DNA from: Acanthaster planci
Taxonomy: Eukaryota; Echinodermata; Asteroidea; Valvatida; Acanthasteridae
Assembly (NCBI RefSeq): GCF_001949145.1
Contig: NW_019091458.1
Location: 210,857 to 274,856 of the forward strand
Reading direction: 5' to 3'
DNA length: 64,000 nt
Numbering within the stretch: position 1 is the stretch's first letter; every line of letters starts with the position of its first letter. Positions 13,857-25,917 of the stretch are shown piece after piece. Below the pieces are notes generated by a model that had not been told where the DNA came from, did no database searches, and was given only the letters and a program-made list of their open reading frames with translations. The translations under genes were made by a program, and so were the position numbers.

Positions 13857-14229
13857 TGGTTCGTCTCCAAATGAAGGAATGGTCTTCCCTACAAAATAGT
13901 ACTATATCACATGTAGGCCTACTTGCTCCATCAATGGAAGAGCCGGCACAGACTGAGTGCAGGGTTTCAATTTTGTTGAAAAGGACACGTGATTTTTAGG
14001 CCTAAGTCGACATAACGCATTCAGGCCTAGTATATCAATCGATTTTTTTTTACAGCGGATATAATAATTCTTCAAATTACAAACAATTTACAAATATTGA
14101 CTGCGCCAAAAATGAACTGTGAGTGGCATTCCTACATGTCCTACTACTGGCAGTTCTTAAGGAAATTTCATGGTGAAAATCACGTGCGGGACCCGGGAAA
14201 AAGCACTTGACATGACATCCTCGGCTTAC

Positions 14230-14331
14230 CTGATGCCAATGCTCCTCCAGCGACGGAAGCGCGGAGTAGCAACCCGTCTCGTGCAAAACCTTCAACTCCT
14301 GAAAAATGTCTCCGCTCGGGAACACATCCAT
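14230..14331 (-). CDS. KLF6/7: KLF6/7-type Krueppel-like factor, coding exon 1 with start codon
   Basis: Encodes the first 34 residues, starting [13 protein letters not shown] and including [16 protein letters not shown]. This is the signature N-terminus of KLF6/KLF7 (MDVL...[24 protein letters not shown]). It is a hydrophobic/acidic segment that in family members contributes to activation. The ATG at 14331 is chosen because it aligns with the family start, although an in-frame ATG exists 31 codons further 5'. The exon ends CAG|GTAAGC after a whole codon and joins the exon at 2441 in phase 0, the same intron position as in vertebrate KLF6. The upstream flank (higher coordinates) carries a CArG box. 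Confidence 0.95.
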
Positions 14332-17300
14332 GATTTTCCTGCTTCGAAAATCACGGTCCAAGTGAAGCGATATCAAGAGGAGACATTCACAGGGATCCCA
14401 CAAATTGCGTCGTTCCTGGAGCACGCCTGGCTGGGTTGTTTTGGTGGTCCAAAAACGCCAAAAAACAGACCTGCCCCCTTTTTAGCATTCGTTCACCACC
14501 AACGCACACATGCCACACAACCGCAACGATGATCCGATCGTAAGCGCACGTAGACATGCATGGGAAAACATGAAATAGGCACGAGGAAGCGGCCAGTCAG
14601 CGATGAAAATGCATATTCATTATGATAATGTAAAATTCTCCAATCAACATCCATCCGGGTTCACCGAATATGCCGCCAAGCGTGAACACCAATAACCGTA
14701 TCCGACACAAAACCACATGGCTAACCGATAATAGACACCTGCGTATTGGGCGAGAGTCATAAGAGGAATTCCTTATAAGGAATAATTAGATGCTAATCGA
14801 TTGAGATAAATATAGCTTCATATAAAAGCAGGTGGCCGGTTAGTCAATGGCGGATTTCATTTGAGAGAGGGACGTGAAAAAGAGAGGACGATATGTATCG
14901 TACTCGTAGTGGCATGCACGCCAAGCTCAATAAATCGTTCAAAATTAAGTTCAGCAGTAAATCTATTCGGAATTTAAGGGGGAAAGGATGAAAACCATTC
15001 ATTTTCCAAATCATTAACCGCTTAAATTATTTACAAATTCAAAAATCAAACGAATACTTCATTTCATGACTGTTGCAACCACTGAACTTTGGAACGGAAG
15101 CAATTTGCGATTACAGGTTATCACAAAACCAGCATGATTTGTCTGGCTTGAACATCTCAGTCAAACACTGCCGTAATGATAAGAGTTTAATGGGGGAAAT
15201 GTCAGAATAAAACTGAATGCTGCTATGAATGACTTGGAAATGTGAAAATGCAGGGGGTAAGTGCAGTTGTGACTAGTTCGGCAAAAACCGAACCTGTTTT
15301 CTACAATGCAAATACGTGTAGTTTCTAATGATAGTAAAACAAACTGACCACGTAAGACAAACAATAAATTATAGAGATCGGTTTTAGCGAATATAAACTG
15401 TCAGTTAAGGTTTATTAGATCCGGAGAATTATATAAAATGTTCACCTTCTTTCCAAATTCCAATTCCGGAATAGTTTAGGTAACCACATTCAGCCATGTT
15501 ATTATTGCACCACTGAAAACGATTTAGAACTGAAAGTTTGTTTCCCTGAGGGAACCGTAAAAAGGGGGCAACCCTGTTGTGTTGTAATTTGAGGAACTAC
15601 TTGTATATGTACATGTACATAGCAAGGAAAAGAACGGCCACTGCAGGGTTCTCAGCTTCCAACTAGTCATATATGATTTACACCGAGTCCGACCGAAGGG
15701 CACGGTTATAGCATGACGATGCCCTCGCCGCCGCAGACCCGGATGAAATATTCACTTTCACGAGGAAATTTGACGCCACTATTACTACTACGAAGGCAGG
15801 AAATGTAAAAGGACTTCAAGTTACCAAGAGGCTAGGGCTTCTTTCCAGTTATACTGACAGAGTACATGTCCTACATAGCCGCGTTCCTTCTCCGTCACTA
15901 TCTAGTCTGGAAAGCAACAGCTGAGCGGCTAACAAAATTCTCTTGCAAAGTACTTGCATTATGATTCTCAGTGCTCAGTCACATCCCTATATTATCCTAA
16001 TACAGAAATATGAAGGGACAATTTCGCTTGTAATTCGCTGTTGTTTGCGATCAAATGTATAGAACATCCAGCCAACTGCAGACACTATATCGCAAATCTA
16101 TCAAGTTGCACGTGCGGCCTTTGTTTACTTCCATAACTCTTCGTTAGCATGTGGAACAAAACTCCCACAATATTTATGACTCACTGTATCACTTACCTTG
16201 TCGCCCCATCCACCACAGCATGCGACACAGGGTTTGTCACCCTCACATAGCCTCCAAAATGCAATTTAAGTGGCATTTTACCCCGACATGCTGTTCCTAG
16301 TTGAAATATTTACGCAAAAGCTGGCATTAAGTGTGGGGTACGAGTAACAAACTTAGCCTGGCTTTGTGAGCATACACCCATCATGAATATTCATGACTTT
16401 CACCGCGCAACATTATCAACTCGGGAAACAAGCAACTTCCTGAAAACTTAACAAGAGGGTTTATCACTTAATTTAAGCGAATCACACTTTCTCTTCAACG
16501 GCATGGAAATAAATTGATTAGGTTGTCAATTTGCTGAAAAATGTAAGTGATTAGTGTGAACATGTTGTACAGTGAAATCCACAAACATTTCCAATGCAAC
16601 AGAAACGTGTAGGCCTACATGTACAGTTTTGGTATTGGCTATAACCTCATAACTGCATATCTAAAACTCCTGTACACATTTTAATGTAAAAACACACGCA
16701 CAAAGTCCAAATCCGTACTTTTGTCTTTTCCGATCGCAAACTGCTGTCAATTAAAAATACTCGACGAATTAACAGTTATCTTCAGAAATACGTCATACCC
16801 GTTTGCCAATTGATGCTAACTTTGTCAGACTTGACGTAGAGCTATTCACTTCAGCAATGCGAAGTCAGAGCGAATTCCGCCACCTGTATGTTTTTTGCAT
16901 GGCAAATTCAAAATATTGTCCGTATTATATTTCATGTGACTTTTGAAAGGGATTTTGATTTTGCCCCCATATATGCCGCCAGGGGGTAAAAGGAATGCAA
17001 GTAGGGCAGAATGAGCCGTATCTTTTGATGCACAAACTTTCCGCAGCATCCAAAGAAAGATGTGCCAGTATTCACAACTACTGGTACATATAGTGTCTAG
17101 TATAGTAGTAGGGCTCGCGCTGGTGTTTCCCTTAAAAAAAAAAAAAAAAAGCCGTACGGTGAGCAGGAAAAGCGCCCTCTGTCGACAGAAGCGTACTATG
17201 ATGAAGGGTCCTTGCTCAAGACTGCATCCTCAAACAAGTTATGTTAAGTGTGAAAATTTCAGAAAATTCCGTCCGAGGCAGAAAATGATTCAAGTGTAAA

Positions 17301-18000
17301 TAAATGGGCAGTATTGCCAAAAGATGGCATTTTGAAAATGTCGAGCCCATAAATGCAAACACAAAGAGAAAAGACTTGTCGTCGATAGACAGCGATTTAA
17401 GGACTAGATTAAACACATCACCTGTCGTAGGCTCTAACCTCCTGGGCACCAAATATGCGAAAGGTGCTGGAATTACTTTGAGGTACAGCAAAGTGGAAAG
17501 TAAAGATTTATTTGAATTTGGAAACAAAAACGCATCGTCTGATTTCCACAGTCAACCTTTATTTTACTGTCTTGGTCTACGCACTAGCTACGAAGCATCT
17601 TGTTGAATTGACTATATATGAAATACTAAAGCCATTTGCAAGGGAATCACAGATAATTAAATGCGGTATACTTTGCCCCCATTTTCCTGAAATGTTCAGG
17701 CACTACAATCTAAATGATCTAATAAGCGCATAATAAAGCTGCTTGACAAACCAAGTCTAGAAAGAATTAAATCACTCAAACAATGCAGCTCTTCTCTTCA
17801 CCCCAGATCAAGGTCCTCTGAAAAACTGCAGTGTTGAAAATAACAGTCAAAAAACACATACGCATGCCTACAAATTACAATTTAAGTACAATTATGATGC
17901 ACTGCACATGTACGTGTATACATGTATATGATCAAGCTAATTGAATATTTTACAAAAATACACATTGTAGTCATAAAATATTCTTGACACGAAATACAAA
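14332..18000. other. KLF 5' flank and intergenic DNA
   Basis: Contains the presumed 5' UTR and promoter of the KLF gene on the minus strand. Beyond the CArG box at 14771-14780 I see no firm gene. A 100-aa open frame at 17304-17606 on the plus strand has no recognisable domain, signal peptide or splice context and is left uncalled. A poly-A run occurs near 17132-17149. Confidence 0.55.
14771..14780. promoter_or_regulatory. Consensus CArG box (SRF-type site) upstream of KLF6/7
   Basis: CCTTATAAGG matches CC(A/T)6GG exactly. It sits about 440 bp upstream of the KLF start codon, in a larger palindrome ATTCCTTATAAGGAAT. SRF binds such sites at serum-response and muscle promoters, and vertebrate KLF6 behaves as an inducible early-response gene. 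The site is seen; its function is inferred from position only. Confidence 0.4.
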
Positions 18001-19127
18001 TAGACATTTTAGCCTAGAGTTTACGTTTGAACTTGATGGCTATCAAATGTTGATCCAAACAGTTTGGCATTTTAGAATTTAATCCAAAATAAATGTGTAT
18101 ATATATACACCAATTATATTACAGATGGACCGGATCACTACAGGTCATTCAGAAATGACAGATTATTTAAATAGTACCTCCGTCAAATCTTAAACATCTC
18201 ATGTGATTGACAAGGAAACCTTAAAAACTGTTCACAATATGGAAATATTACACTAGAATTTCTGTTCAAAACAACTGTGTGCTATCACCTCCAGAATCTG
18301 TATCATTCCCGGAACCTGACAAAATTGATCTCATGATGCCTACTTGAAATGGGAAAGGAGGAAGCCCTAAGGTGACTGTTGATGAATCTATCACAATTCA
18401 AACTGTGGTCAAATCAATTGCATGCTACCACCCCAAGATCTTGTATTTCTCTAAGGCTCCATCAAACATTCTAATTAAGAACACGCATTAATTAAGTTAA
18501 TGCTTGCAAACAATGGTGCACTTGGGAAACACACAGGGATGTTACACATGCCAAAAAAAATAGTGGGCCTATAAATGGGATCTGAGAATAATATAAAACC
18601 CATCTGTTTCTGGTTGAATTTTCCAGCTGTAGCCAAAATCTCTGCTCTCACCTTAATGCGGTACTCATACATTGACTATGCAGAAAAAAAAAAGAGGGCA
18701 CTACTTTCACCAGTGATTAAAAATAATGTACAGGTGTAGTTTCAAGCATACTACCAAAGGAATAATGACATCTCTTAGTTCTGCAGGACACACCTTTATC
18801 CAACTAATGGAAAACGTTTAAGAGAATAGAAAATCACTTGAGATAGGTACCACACTAATAAAATATGCTGATCTCTTGCGCCTTCTATTAATATAAAGAC
18901 AAGCAACTATGTTTTGCATCATTCACAGTGCATGATGTAAGGCAGGCTACGTTATAACATGACACATGTTACGTTACAATCATTCCAACTTCCCTGTCCC
19001 AGTGTTGTAGTTGAGTCCAACACAAGTCCCTACAAGTCTATCACAGGCCTTCCAGTCTTAAGCCAAGTCAAGAGCTATTCCAGTGAACAGTGATAGAAGA
19101 AGTCCTTTGTCACCTTTCACCCAAGGC
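18001..19127 (-). other. 3' flank / probable 3' UTR of the kinase gene
   Basis: Directly downstream of the kinase stop codon on the minus strand. No canonical AATAAA close to the stop was identified. A variant ATTAAA on the minus strand is present near 18074-18079. Nothing else recognised. Confidence 0.4.
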
Positions 19128-19997
19128 TTATGACTGGACTAACGGGACTTGTGGACTTGTGACCAACAATGCTGCCCTCATCTGGCTGAGCCTTTCCAGT
19201 ATCTGAGATATCTCTGGCCTTCTGTCCCGCCGTTGCTCCCAGCCATCAGTTAAGATTGCTGCCAAGACATCTGGGCAGTCTTGGGGAATTATAGGTCGCC
19301 TCTCATGCTGACAGACAGCCCACACAACCTGAACTCTGTTCTGCAGGTGATGAAAGGGCTCCTGGCGGGTGAGTAGCTGCCAAAAGACCATCGTCAGAGA
19401 GTAGATGTCCGATTTTTTGGAGTACTTCCGCTCGGACATCACCTCAGGTGCCATCCATGGCCAGGACCCCCGTTCCTCAGTACTGGTTGTCCTTGGCAGC
19501 TCCCTCGCATCGTAAAAGTCACAGAGCTTCAGCTCCCAATCCTGGGAGATGAGGCAGTTGGGGGCCTTGATGTCACGGTGCACCAGGTCCTGGTCGTGCA
19601 TGTACTGAACAGCAAGGGCCAAGTTCATGCACCACTGAAAAAATTTATCCGTCGACAGTGGCTCTTCAGCATGTTTACTCAGGTAGTTATCCAAGGAGCC
19701 GTTTGGGGCAAATTCCATAATAATGGAGAGGGTAGGTGCAGTGATGACAACACCATAACAACTAATGATATTCGGGTGTTCTAACTGCATCAGTACTTTT
19801 ATCTCGTTAACTGACTCCACTCTGTTAGTTTTCTTAGCAGCAACCTTGACAGCGTCATGGCCGGGTTGGTTCCATGTCACACAACACACTGTCCCATGTG
19901 TGCCTTGTCCTAGGTATGAGCTGTTTTCCCAGTCAAACTGTTTGTCATCAATGATGACCACGCCGGATATTTTTAGGTTGGCTATAAGTGACACGAG
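19128..19997 (-). CDS. MAP3K-like (TKL group) protein kinase, catalytic-domain exon
   Basis: One exon carries a whole kinase domain that resembles the TAK1/MLK/ZAK branch of MAP3Ks. Motifs in order: Gly loop GQGTHGTV, VAIK-type lysine in VAAKK, alpha-C Glu in VNEIKVL, catalytic loop HRDIKAPN, then LCDFYDAR where the DFG motif reads D-F-Y, activation-segment end WPWMAPEV, the DIYS segment, LLTRQEPF, and the terminal RR.RPE..QI segment. The K, E, HRD Asp, Asn and DFx Asp are all present, so activity is plausible, but the Gly-to-Tyr change is unusual. The protein ends soon after the domain (…PQVPLVQS), with no C-terminal coiled coil or SAM visible. The frame is open at the 5' side behind a good acceptor (TTTCTTTTTG...CACCCTAG|CTC), and no ATG lies in frame before the Gly loop, so at least one 5' exon must exist. 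Family placement comes from motif reading. Confidence 0.85.
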   Translation of the reverse strand, partial: LVSLIANLKISGVVIIDDKQFDWENSSYLGQGTHGTVCCVTWNQPGHDAVKVAAKKTNRVESVNEIKVLMQLEHPNIISCYGVVITAPTLSIIMEFAPNGSLDNYLSKHAEEPLSTDKFFQWCMNLALAVQYMHDQDLVHRDIKAPNCLISQDWELKLCDFYDARELPRTTSTEERGSWPWMAPEVMSERKYSKKSDIYSLTMVFWQLLTRQEPFHHLQNRVQVVWAVCQHERRPIIPQDCPDVLAAILTDGWEQRRDRRPEISQILERLSQMRAALLVTSPQVPLVQS

Positions 19998-20239
19998 CTA
20001 GGGTGTTTAAAAACAAAAAGAAACAATCAATCTCATTGTAAAATTGTATAAGTATTGAACAGAAAGATATCAGGTATGCTTCCTTGCCCAAACCTGGACT
20101 AACAGTTTAGTCCGAGCAGCTACCCAAAATGTTAATTTTGAAATGGTCATTTCAATTCAAATAAAGACCACTGTGTATACCCACTGGCGAGGACTGAAGT
20201 TATGAACTCTGAGCGGGAAGAAGACAAAGCACATATTAC

Positions 20240-20332
20240 AAGGTGAGAACGCAACACAAGCACAACTAAAATCTGCTGTAGCAATGCGACAAGAATATAC
20301 AAGGGGTGTTCCCCACTACTCGCTTTAGTCAT
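20240..20332 (-). CDS. Candidate first coding exon of the MAP3K-like kinase
   Basis: An ATG at 20332 opens 31 codons (MTKASSGEHPLYILV...VLRSHL) ending at a possible donor CTT|GTAATA at 20239. The next exon begins at 19997 after a 242-bp intron, and the phase-0 join keeps the kinase frame open. The encoded segment is strongly hydrophobic (LYILVALLQQILVVLVL), which would give the kinase a membrane-associated N-terminus. The donor is only moderate, and no homology supports the segment, so an alternative upstream exon is quite possible. Confidence 0.3.
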
Positions 20333-23251
20333 TGCTAGTCACATGCACGTGATATTTTCAAGTTGACTGCAGAATGGAAATAAGACTTATGGGTGCACCG
20401 AACTAATTCAAGCTCCATTTAAATCAGTGTAAAATCAACGAACTTTGGAGCCACATTACAGACAACTAAAGTCCCTGAGGCCTCCAAAACAAAAACAGTG
20501 TGTTTTTTGGTCTTTCAGATTTCATTTGATTTCCGTAGGTAAATTTTAGTAGGTTAACCAATGAATCTTTTAATTATCTGCCCAAAACAAACTCACCCCC
20601 CAAAAAGTTAAGTTCCCAAGTCTTTTCAGCAGCCATTTTTCAAATGGCATCCCTCACCTTTTTCGGGCTCTTCTGACAATTTTTTAATAACTTTTTGTCC
20701 AATTTGCCCCCAAATGGGAGACCCTGGATCTACAGAGATGATCCTGGGCCACACTCACACAATCCCACAACTTCTTGGCCCACACAGACTTCTCTTTTTG
20801 AAGGAATTTGTAGGGATACTTTTTAAGTACCTCTGCCTGGCAGAGACTTTTCCTTAAAAATCGGGACAGTGCACCCTTGTGGCCCTGCACTGGAGCAGAC
20901 TTTGTGCCAAAGCATGGGGCATACTGCATGCAGTGTTGGGCATGCTGAAGTCTAAGGCTGGACATGTTGGAGTGTCTGGAAACTCTATAAACCCAAATTT
21001 AAGTCCCATGGTTAAACATGGATTCAGTGAATCTGTTGCTACGTACCGACGAAAAAGAAGTCAACCTTGTTCCTTGAGGCGTAAGTTTCGTAGCAGGTGC
21101 TGTTTCTGTTTAATTTTCTTTTCTATGTTTTCGTATGAGCACAATTATGGGGAGAAATAATAATCCATGAGGACACACTATTCTTTGGCCATGATAATGA
21201 AAGTTTTAGATTTGCGTCCATGGCCCGCATGCTCCAAAACACCCCGCTACAAAATTTATTATTTACAAAAGATTTCATTATTTGAAAAAAGGCTATCAAA
21301 AATACATTTCAAATCACAAATCATAAAGCAGCAGTAAAAAGGGTATAAAATGTGCATACATATGCCTACCTAAACAAACCATGAAAGATTAAATTCTCTG
21401 ATCCGTACCTTTAGACTGCAATATGTACAACATGGAAGAAGGTTGCTAAAAAATAAACAATGAGAAAAAAGCCTCATGCTTTTCCAAAATATTTCGGACG
21501 CAAGGCTTTCATTCTCATGGCCTTACGATCTTTTCTGTCCTTTAATTGTTTCGCGTACCTCATGCGGGTCAGCCGTTGAAGCCATTGTTGATATTTTCGG
21601 TAGAATTATAGAGCTTGCTCTACGGGTAGAATCTCCTCAAACACACAGCGATGGTCCAACAAAGACCGCAACTTGCTGGAGCTATGGACATCAGTCGATT
21701 TCAGATGTGAAATTTAGGTTCAATTACTGCGTGACATCATTTATAATCACGATCCTGATGAAAACAACGGGCACGCACGATGATTATTGATCAGCCATGA
21801 TGTTAACGGGGAAATCCCGTACCCATTGAGGGCGCTATTTAAGTATAATGGTCCAGTAAATTAACTCTCAATAAAAATAAATAATAACAATCACGTCCAT
21901 TTTCATAAGGATGCCGAACTGAGTGACAAATCAAAATGCAAAACAGCTCAATTTACTCCTTCTACTAATTATGCAGGATCCGGTCGAAATAAAGTACAGT
22001 GTAATAGTAATATAATTATATTCCCGTCTTGAATACTGCATTTTCATTAGCCCAGAACCATCACATGATGGGCAACAAAACGTCACATTCGGTGTACTTT
22101 CGGTGTAATTACACCAATCACCTCATGACTCCACTCGAGTCACTATATGAAAAGGTATCGACTCAACTCGAGTCACCAAATGAATTTAGAGACTCGACAC
22201 AACTCAGACGGTATCGGAAAAAAACTTGAGGGGTGATTTCCGCCCTCGGCTCATTTAGGGAATAGCCTTCAGGGACGCATGTCACCGTCGGAAGCCTCGG
22301 GTGTTTAGACACCATGTCCTTCAACGCAGAAGTCAATTACTGCATGTGAAATCAACCAATAAGTAACATTAATATCAACAATGTTCAATAAGAACATTCG
22401 GGTGAGAGAGAAATGACTCATTAAATTACAGATTAGTTTTTGGTAAAAGTATTTTAATCTTGAAGACAATGAGTTTAGTAACTTGTAATAAAAAAATTTG
22501 AAGTTCATTTTAGAATAAGATTGTCATTAATCTATTTCAGTATTCATTTTTACCGGTATCAATGCTGAAATCGTTATGTACATTCGCACCTGTCCTCCCT
22601 GAGGCATCAGGCCTCAACCACGGGTAAGTTCGAGTAACCACGGTCGGTAATTAATTGGTTTGGTTCTGTTCTCCACAAGCAATATTCGATAAGTTAGAAC
22701 TCGACCAGCTGTGTTCTTAATATACTAGAGCCGCACCAATGGATCTCGACTGAAGTCCATAGACAAAACACGATTAGTTACGACTTGTCATCACGTCTAA
22801 CGCGCTCGGTGTTGTGCTGACGTGACGAGTGTTCATCGGGAAAGGTGCCCCCAACATTTAGAAAGAAGATTTTCACGACAAAACAACCATTCACATGCGA
22901 AAGAAATCTGCTGAAAGTCCGTAATGTAGTGTCTTTGCTGATACTTTAACCAATCATGACCCTATCACAACTTGAATAGGCCTATGAACGTTTCAATTTG
23001 CGTGTGAACTGAAAAAAAGGACTTCTGATCGATCACAATTACCAGATATAATTTTGCATATTCTATACGCTAGTATACCGTCCAAAGCTATTTTTGCCTT
23101 TCGTTTTCGTCGAAATATATCCAGGAACTGTAGCCATTTTCCTTTAAAGTAATTAGGTAATGTCAGAATTACTTGGTTTCGTCTTGAAACCACACACAAC
23201 TCTATCGGAAGTGGCTGCAGACCAGCCGCAACTATAGAATCGTGCGTAATG
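20333..23251. other. Intergenic DNA between kinase and histone-like relic
   Basis: No gene recognised on either strand. A 93-aa open frame on the minus strand at 20684-20965 and others of similar size lack any family signature. A cluster of ACTCGAGTC motifs occurs at 22127-22199. Confidence 0.5.
22127..22199. repeat. ACTCGAGTC-rich low-complexity patch
   Basis: CTCATGACTCCACTCGAGTC, CGACTCAACTCGAGTC and GACTCGACACAACTCAG lie close together. They use the same palindromic vocabulary as the larger patch at 25918-26352. Confidence 0.6.
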
Positions 23252-23711
23252 TCAAGTCATACGAGAACAAATTTGCACTGGAGCCTCAGGAAGTGCACAG
23301 CTAGCGTCAGAAGGATTGAGGTTCCTTATGAATAGGTATTCATTGTCAATCACGATCTGCAGCTGCTTGGTAGTGACACCACGTTTTGTGCGTTTGGTGG
23401 CCTCGCCTGCACATGCAGTCAGCACCACGTGTTCATGTATAAAATAATGCATCCTCAGCGCTCATCATTCCACGTGAACATCCTCTTGCCCGTACTCAGC
23501 GGAGAATCCCTCCACACTTTGGGGAAAAGAAATAAAATAAACACCCAAATGGCTGCATTGAGACTTCTGGCGTTGGTCCTCCATAGCTCCTAATCGCGCA
23601 TCACTTTGTCTGCAGTTTGGATGCGGTCTGCTTCCACCTCAAGGCGCCGGAAGCCATTTTTGCAGTTGCCACCTCGGCCTCTCCCAACTTCTTTCCCCTG
23701 ATATGGGCAGC
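23252..23711 (-). pseudogene. Degenerate H2A/H2A.Z-like histone relic
   Basis: Read on the minus strand, the segment shows scattered but ordered similarity to histone H2A.Z. An RGKK/GEAE basic start follows an acceptor-like tatccacag. A segment ends NAAI (compare SAAI of H2A.Z). After an interruption come LTACAGEATK (compare LELAGNASK), KRGVTTKQLQIVIDNE (compare KRITPRHLQLAIRGDE), and SCALPEAPVQ (compare GGVIPHIHKS). Stop codons, frame changes and an extra insert of roughly 80 bp interrupt it, so it cannot encode a normal histone. The last open part (66 codons, 23252-23452) covers the end of the histone fold. It may be an old pseudogene. Chance resemblance is possible because identity is low. 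Confidence 0.38.
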
Positions 23712-25017
23712 CTGTGGATACAAAACGACTTAGTTTCATTCCTGCCAAATGATTTTATTGCGAGAGACACGAGAAGAGACTACAGAAAATGTTGCCTCAG
23801 TGAAAATTGGAAAACGATGCAAAATGGAAAACGGAATCGATTAGGTTGTTGAACTGTCTTATAGCTCTCGAAGGGTAATCCAGTTTAAAAGGCCTCAGAA
23901 CTTGGGAAGTCTGGCATCAATTCTGTTATTCAACAATTTCAGGAATAATCAGAGCTTTTCTTCTCGAATGGAAGCAGAATGGAGCAGATGTATGGATGGA
24001 ACCGCGCCTTACACTTTACCCTTGTAGCATACTTCAGCTTAACGGATGTTCACTGTAAACCTATAATCGGGGTAGAGACTGCAGCCTACCTTTGATAAAG
24101 TGGTCCACACAATCAGCACAAAAATTTATATAGCCATCGTTTCTCTCCATTTTCAATCGTAACTTTCCTGCTATTTTATGGGCTTTTTGGCGCCTTTTGT
24201 GAAGTTAGGATAATAATTAGCATATTCCTCAGCAACGGGGCGATTTAATTCCCAGAAAAAACTAAATGCAACCACAACTTGGCATAATTTTGTAAGCTTT
24301 GTTCTCATTAAACGTTCTTTTCTTTGGTCATTCACTGCTATTTCCAAACATGATAGCAGGCCAGTAAGCAAAGGTATCTCAGTTTCAATTTGAGTTCACA
24401 GTGTGAACAGAAAACCTCCTATAATTTTTCAATGGCCAGAGTCTTTCTACATGGTATCACAGCAAAGTCCAGGCTCGTTAACAGTAATCCATTTCTTGTA
24501 AGCCTACCCTCCCATTCGTACCTACCTCTCTCGGGTCTGTTATTGCACCGTGTCTGGTCGGCGTCGGCCGATCGTTCTTCCTGTCTTTAGCAGAGGGAAG
24601 AATTGACTCGCGTTCCTCTTTAGCTTTCAACTTGTCTGTTTTATAACAGGATTCAAATGACTGAAATAAGATAAACTTCTGAATATTTTATCACTGCTAA
24701 TGGTACGACAAAGGGTAGTTTTATCTGGCACATTTTGTGCAAAGTCTCATTGTGCTGATGTCATTACTATCCCTGCTCATCGGGCCAGTAATCATTTCCC
24801 AAACCATCTCGCTCCCTGAAAAGGTATAAAAAGCTCGGTGCAGCCATTTCAGTCGCTAACTCGCTGATCAGTCACAAAAAAATATCAGCTAGGGGACCCA
24901 TTCACACCTGGATTGAGAGAGGGAAAACAGAGACCGAGCTTGGACCCTTGACTCCTATATGCATTATTAATTAAACCACTGACGCCACACGTACTCAGAC
25001 TAAAAGGTATCTGGTCC

Positions 25018-25201
25018 CTGAGCTGGACCAAGAGAGGGCGCAATTTTACTAGCAACAGAGGCTCCTTTGATACCTGCACATCGCTGGTTTATGAACGACT
25101 GTGAAACGCAAACGTTGCAGTCGCATCGCTAACAACAAAATGAAAACTCCCGACTAACACGGCTCTTTTTAACCGATGAGGGAGTGCTTCTGCTCAAGGT
25201 G
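25018..25201 (+). repeat. Dispersed repeat A, copy 1
   Basis: Shares ordered blocks with 40749-40932: CTGGACCAAGA.AGGGCG, AGGCTCCTTTG, TGGTT.A.GAACGA, CGCATCGCTA.CAACAAAATGAA, and CGGCTCTTTT.AACCG..GAGG. Same orientation, obvious divergence. No coding capacity. Probably a SINE or MITE type, class unknown. Confidence 0.7.
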
Positions 25202-25917
25202 GTTTAATTTTGCAAATATGTCCAGCTGTTATCCGCAGACTTCGGTGAAAATGTTTGTGGGGCGGTGTTTATTGATTAACTGAGCCTTGTGAAGAAAGAG
25301 AGGCTACAAATGAACTTTAGTTTATCATTTTGTTATCGGAGTGTTTCTGTACCACTTTGTCTTTCTTTAGTCTACAAAACATGCTTAAATATCACTAAAA
25401 GTAAAAGCTGGAGTAGGCTGAAAATGGGGGACTATATTTATAATGAACAAACCGAGTCCATAAAGAGATATGCAAAACGTACAGGCAGCGGACAAAACAA
25501 AGTAGGAAAAGAATTTTTCATGGACGTACTTTTCAGGTAGCTGCTGTGCGCTTGATCTGGTGTTATGTGGCCTTGTCGCTCATCAGAATCTGAAAACATT
25601 CATTTTGATGATGAAGAAACATATCAATGACAAATTCTTCATTTCCAACGTGGAACCACATGGTCAGTGAAAGGGGGAAGGGGGGTCCTCGGTTTATGAA
25701 CGAGCACTTTACTTTATGGCATAAGCGTGTCCACGAATTGAAGTCGGGGCATTGTGATGGGCTTTGGGGAGAAGTGATTGCCATTTTTTTAATCCGTAAA
25801 AATCCTCTCTTCCAGAGGAATATGACAGTACCGTTTCTTGAGTGCTCGCACTTCAAATTCCTTGGAGGAAAATGGCAACATGGCGTATCCAGATCCAGAG
25901 TTGTAATGACTTAAGTC

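Larger units (their letters stand above)
2442..14229 (-). other. Intron 1 of the KLF6/7 gene (11.8 kb)
   Basis: Bounded by donor CAG|GTAAGC after exon 1 and acceptor tgtcatgtag before exon 2. No exon of another gene was recognised on either strand; longer open frames (177 aa at 4340-4873, 148 aa at 8488-8934) show no domain or splice support. Contents worth naming: a 250-bp tandem duplication near 3912-4425, an ACATGT microsatellite at 10061-10082, the TTAA-ended palindrome at 11166-11220 and two adjacent hairpins at 13804-13856. Long first introns are typical of KLF6/7 and often hold regulatory DNA, but I cannot show that here. Confidence 0.75.

Noticed and set aside
17304-17606. 100-aa plus-strand frame between KLF and the kinase
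   Set aside because: No family recognised, no clear promoter or splice sites; length is within chance for 64 kb.
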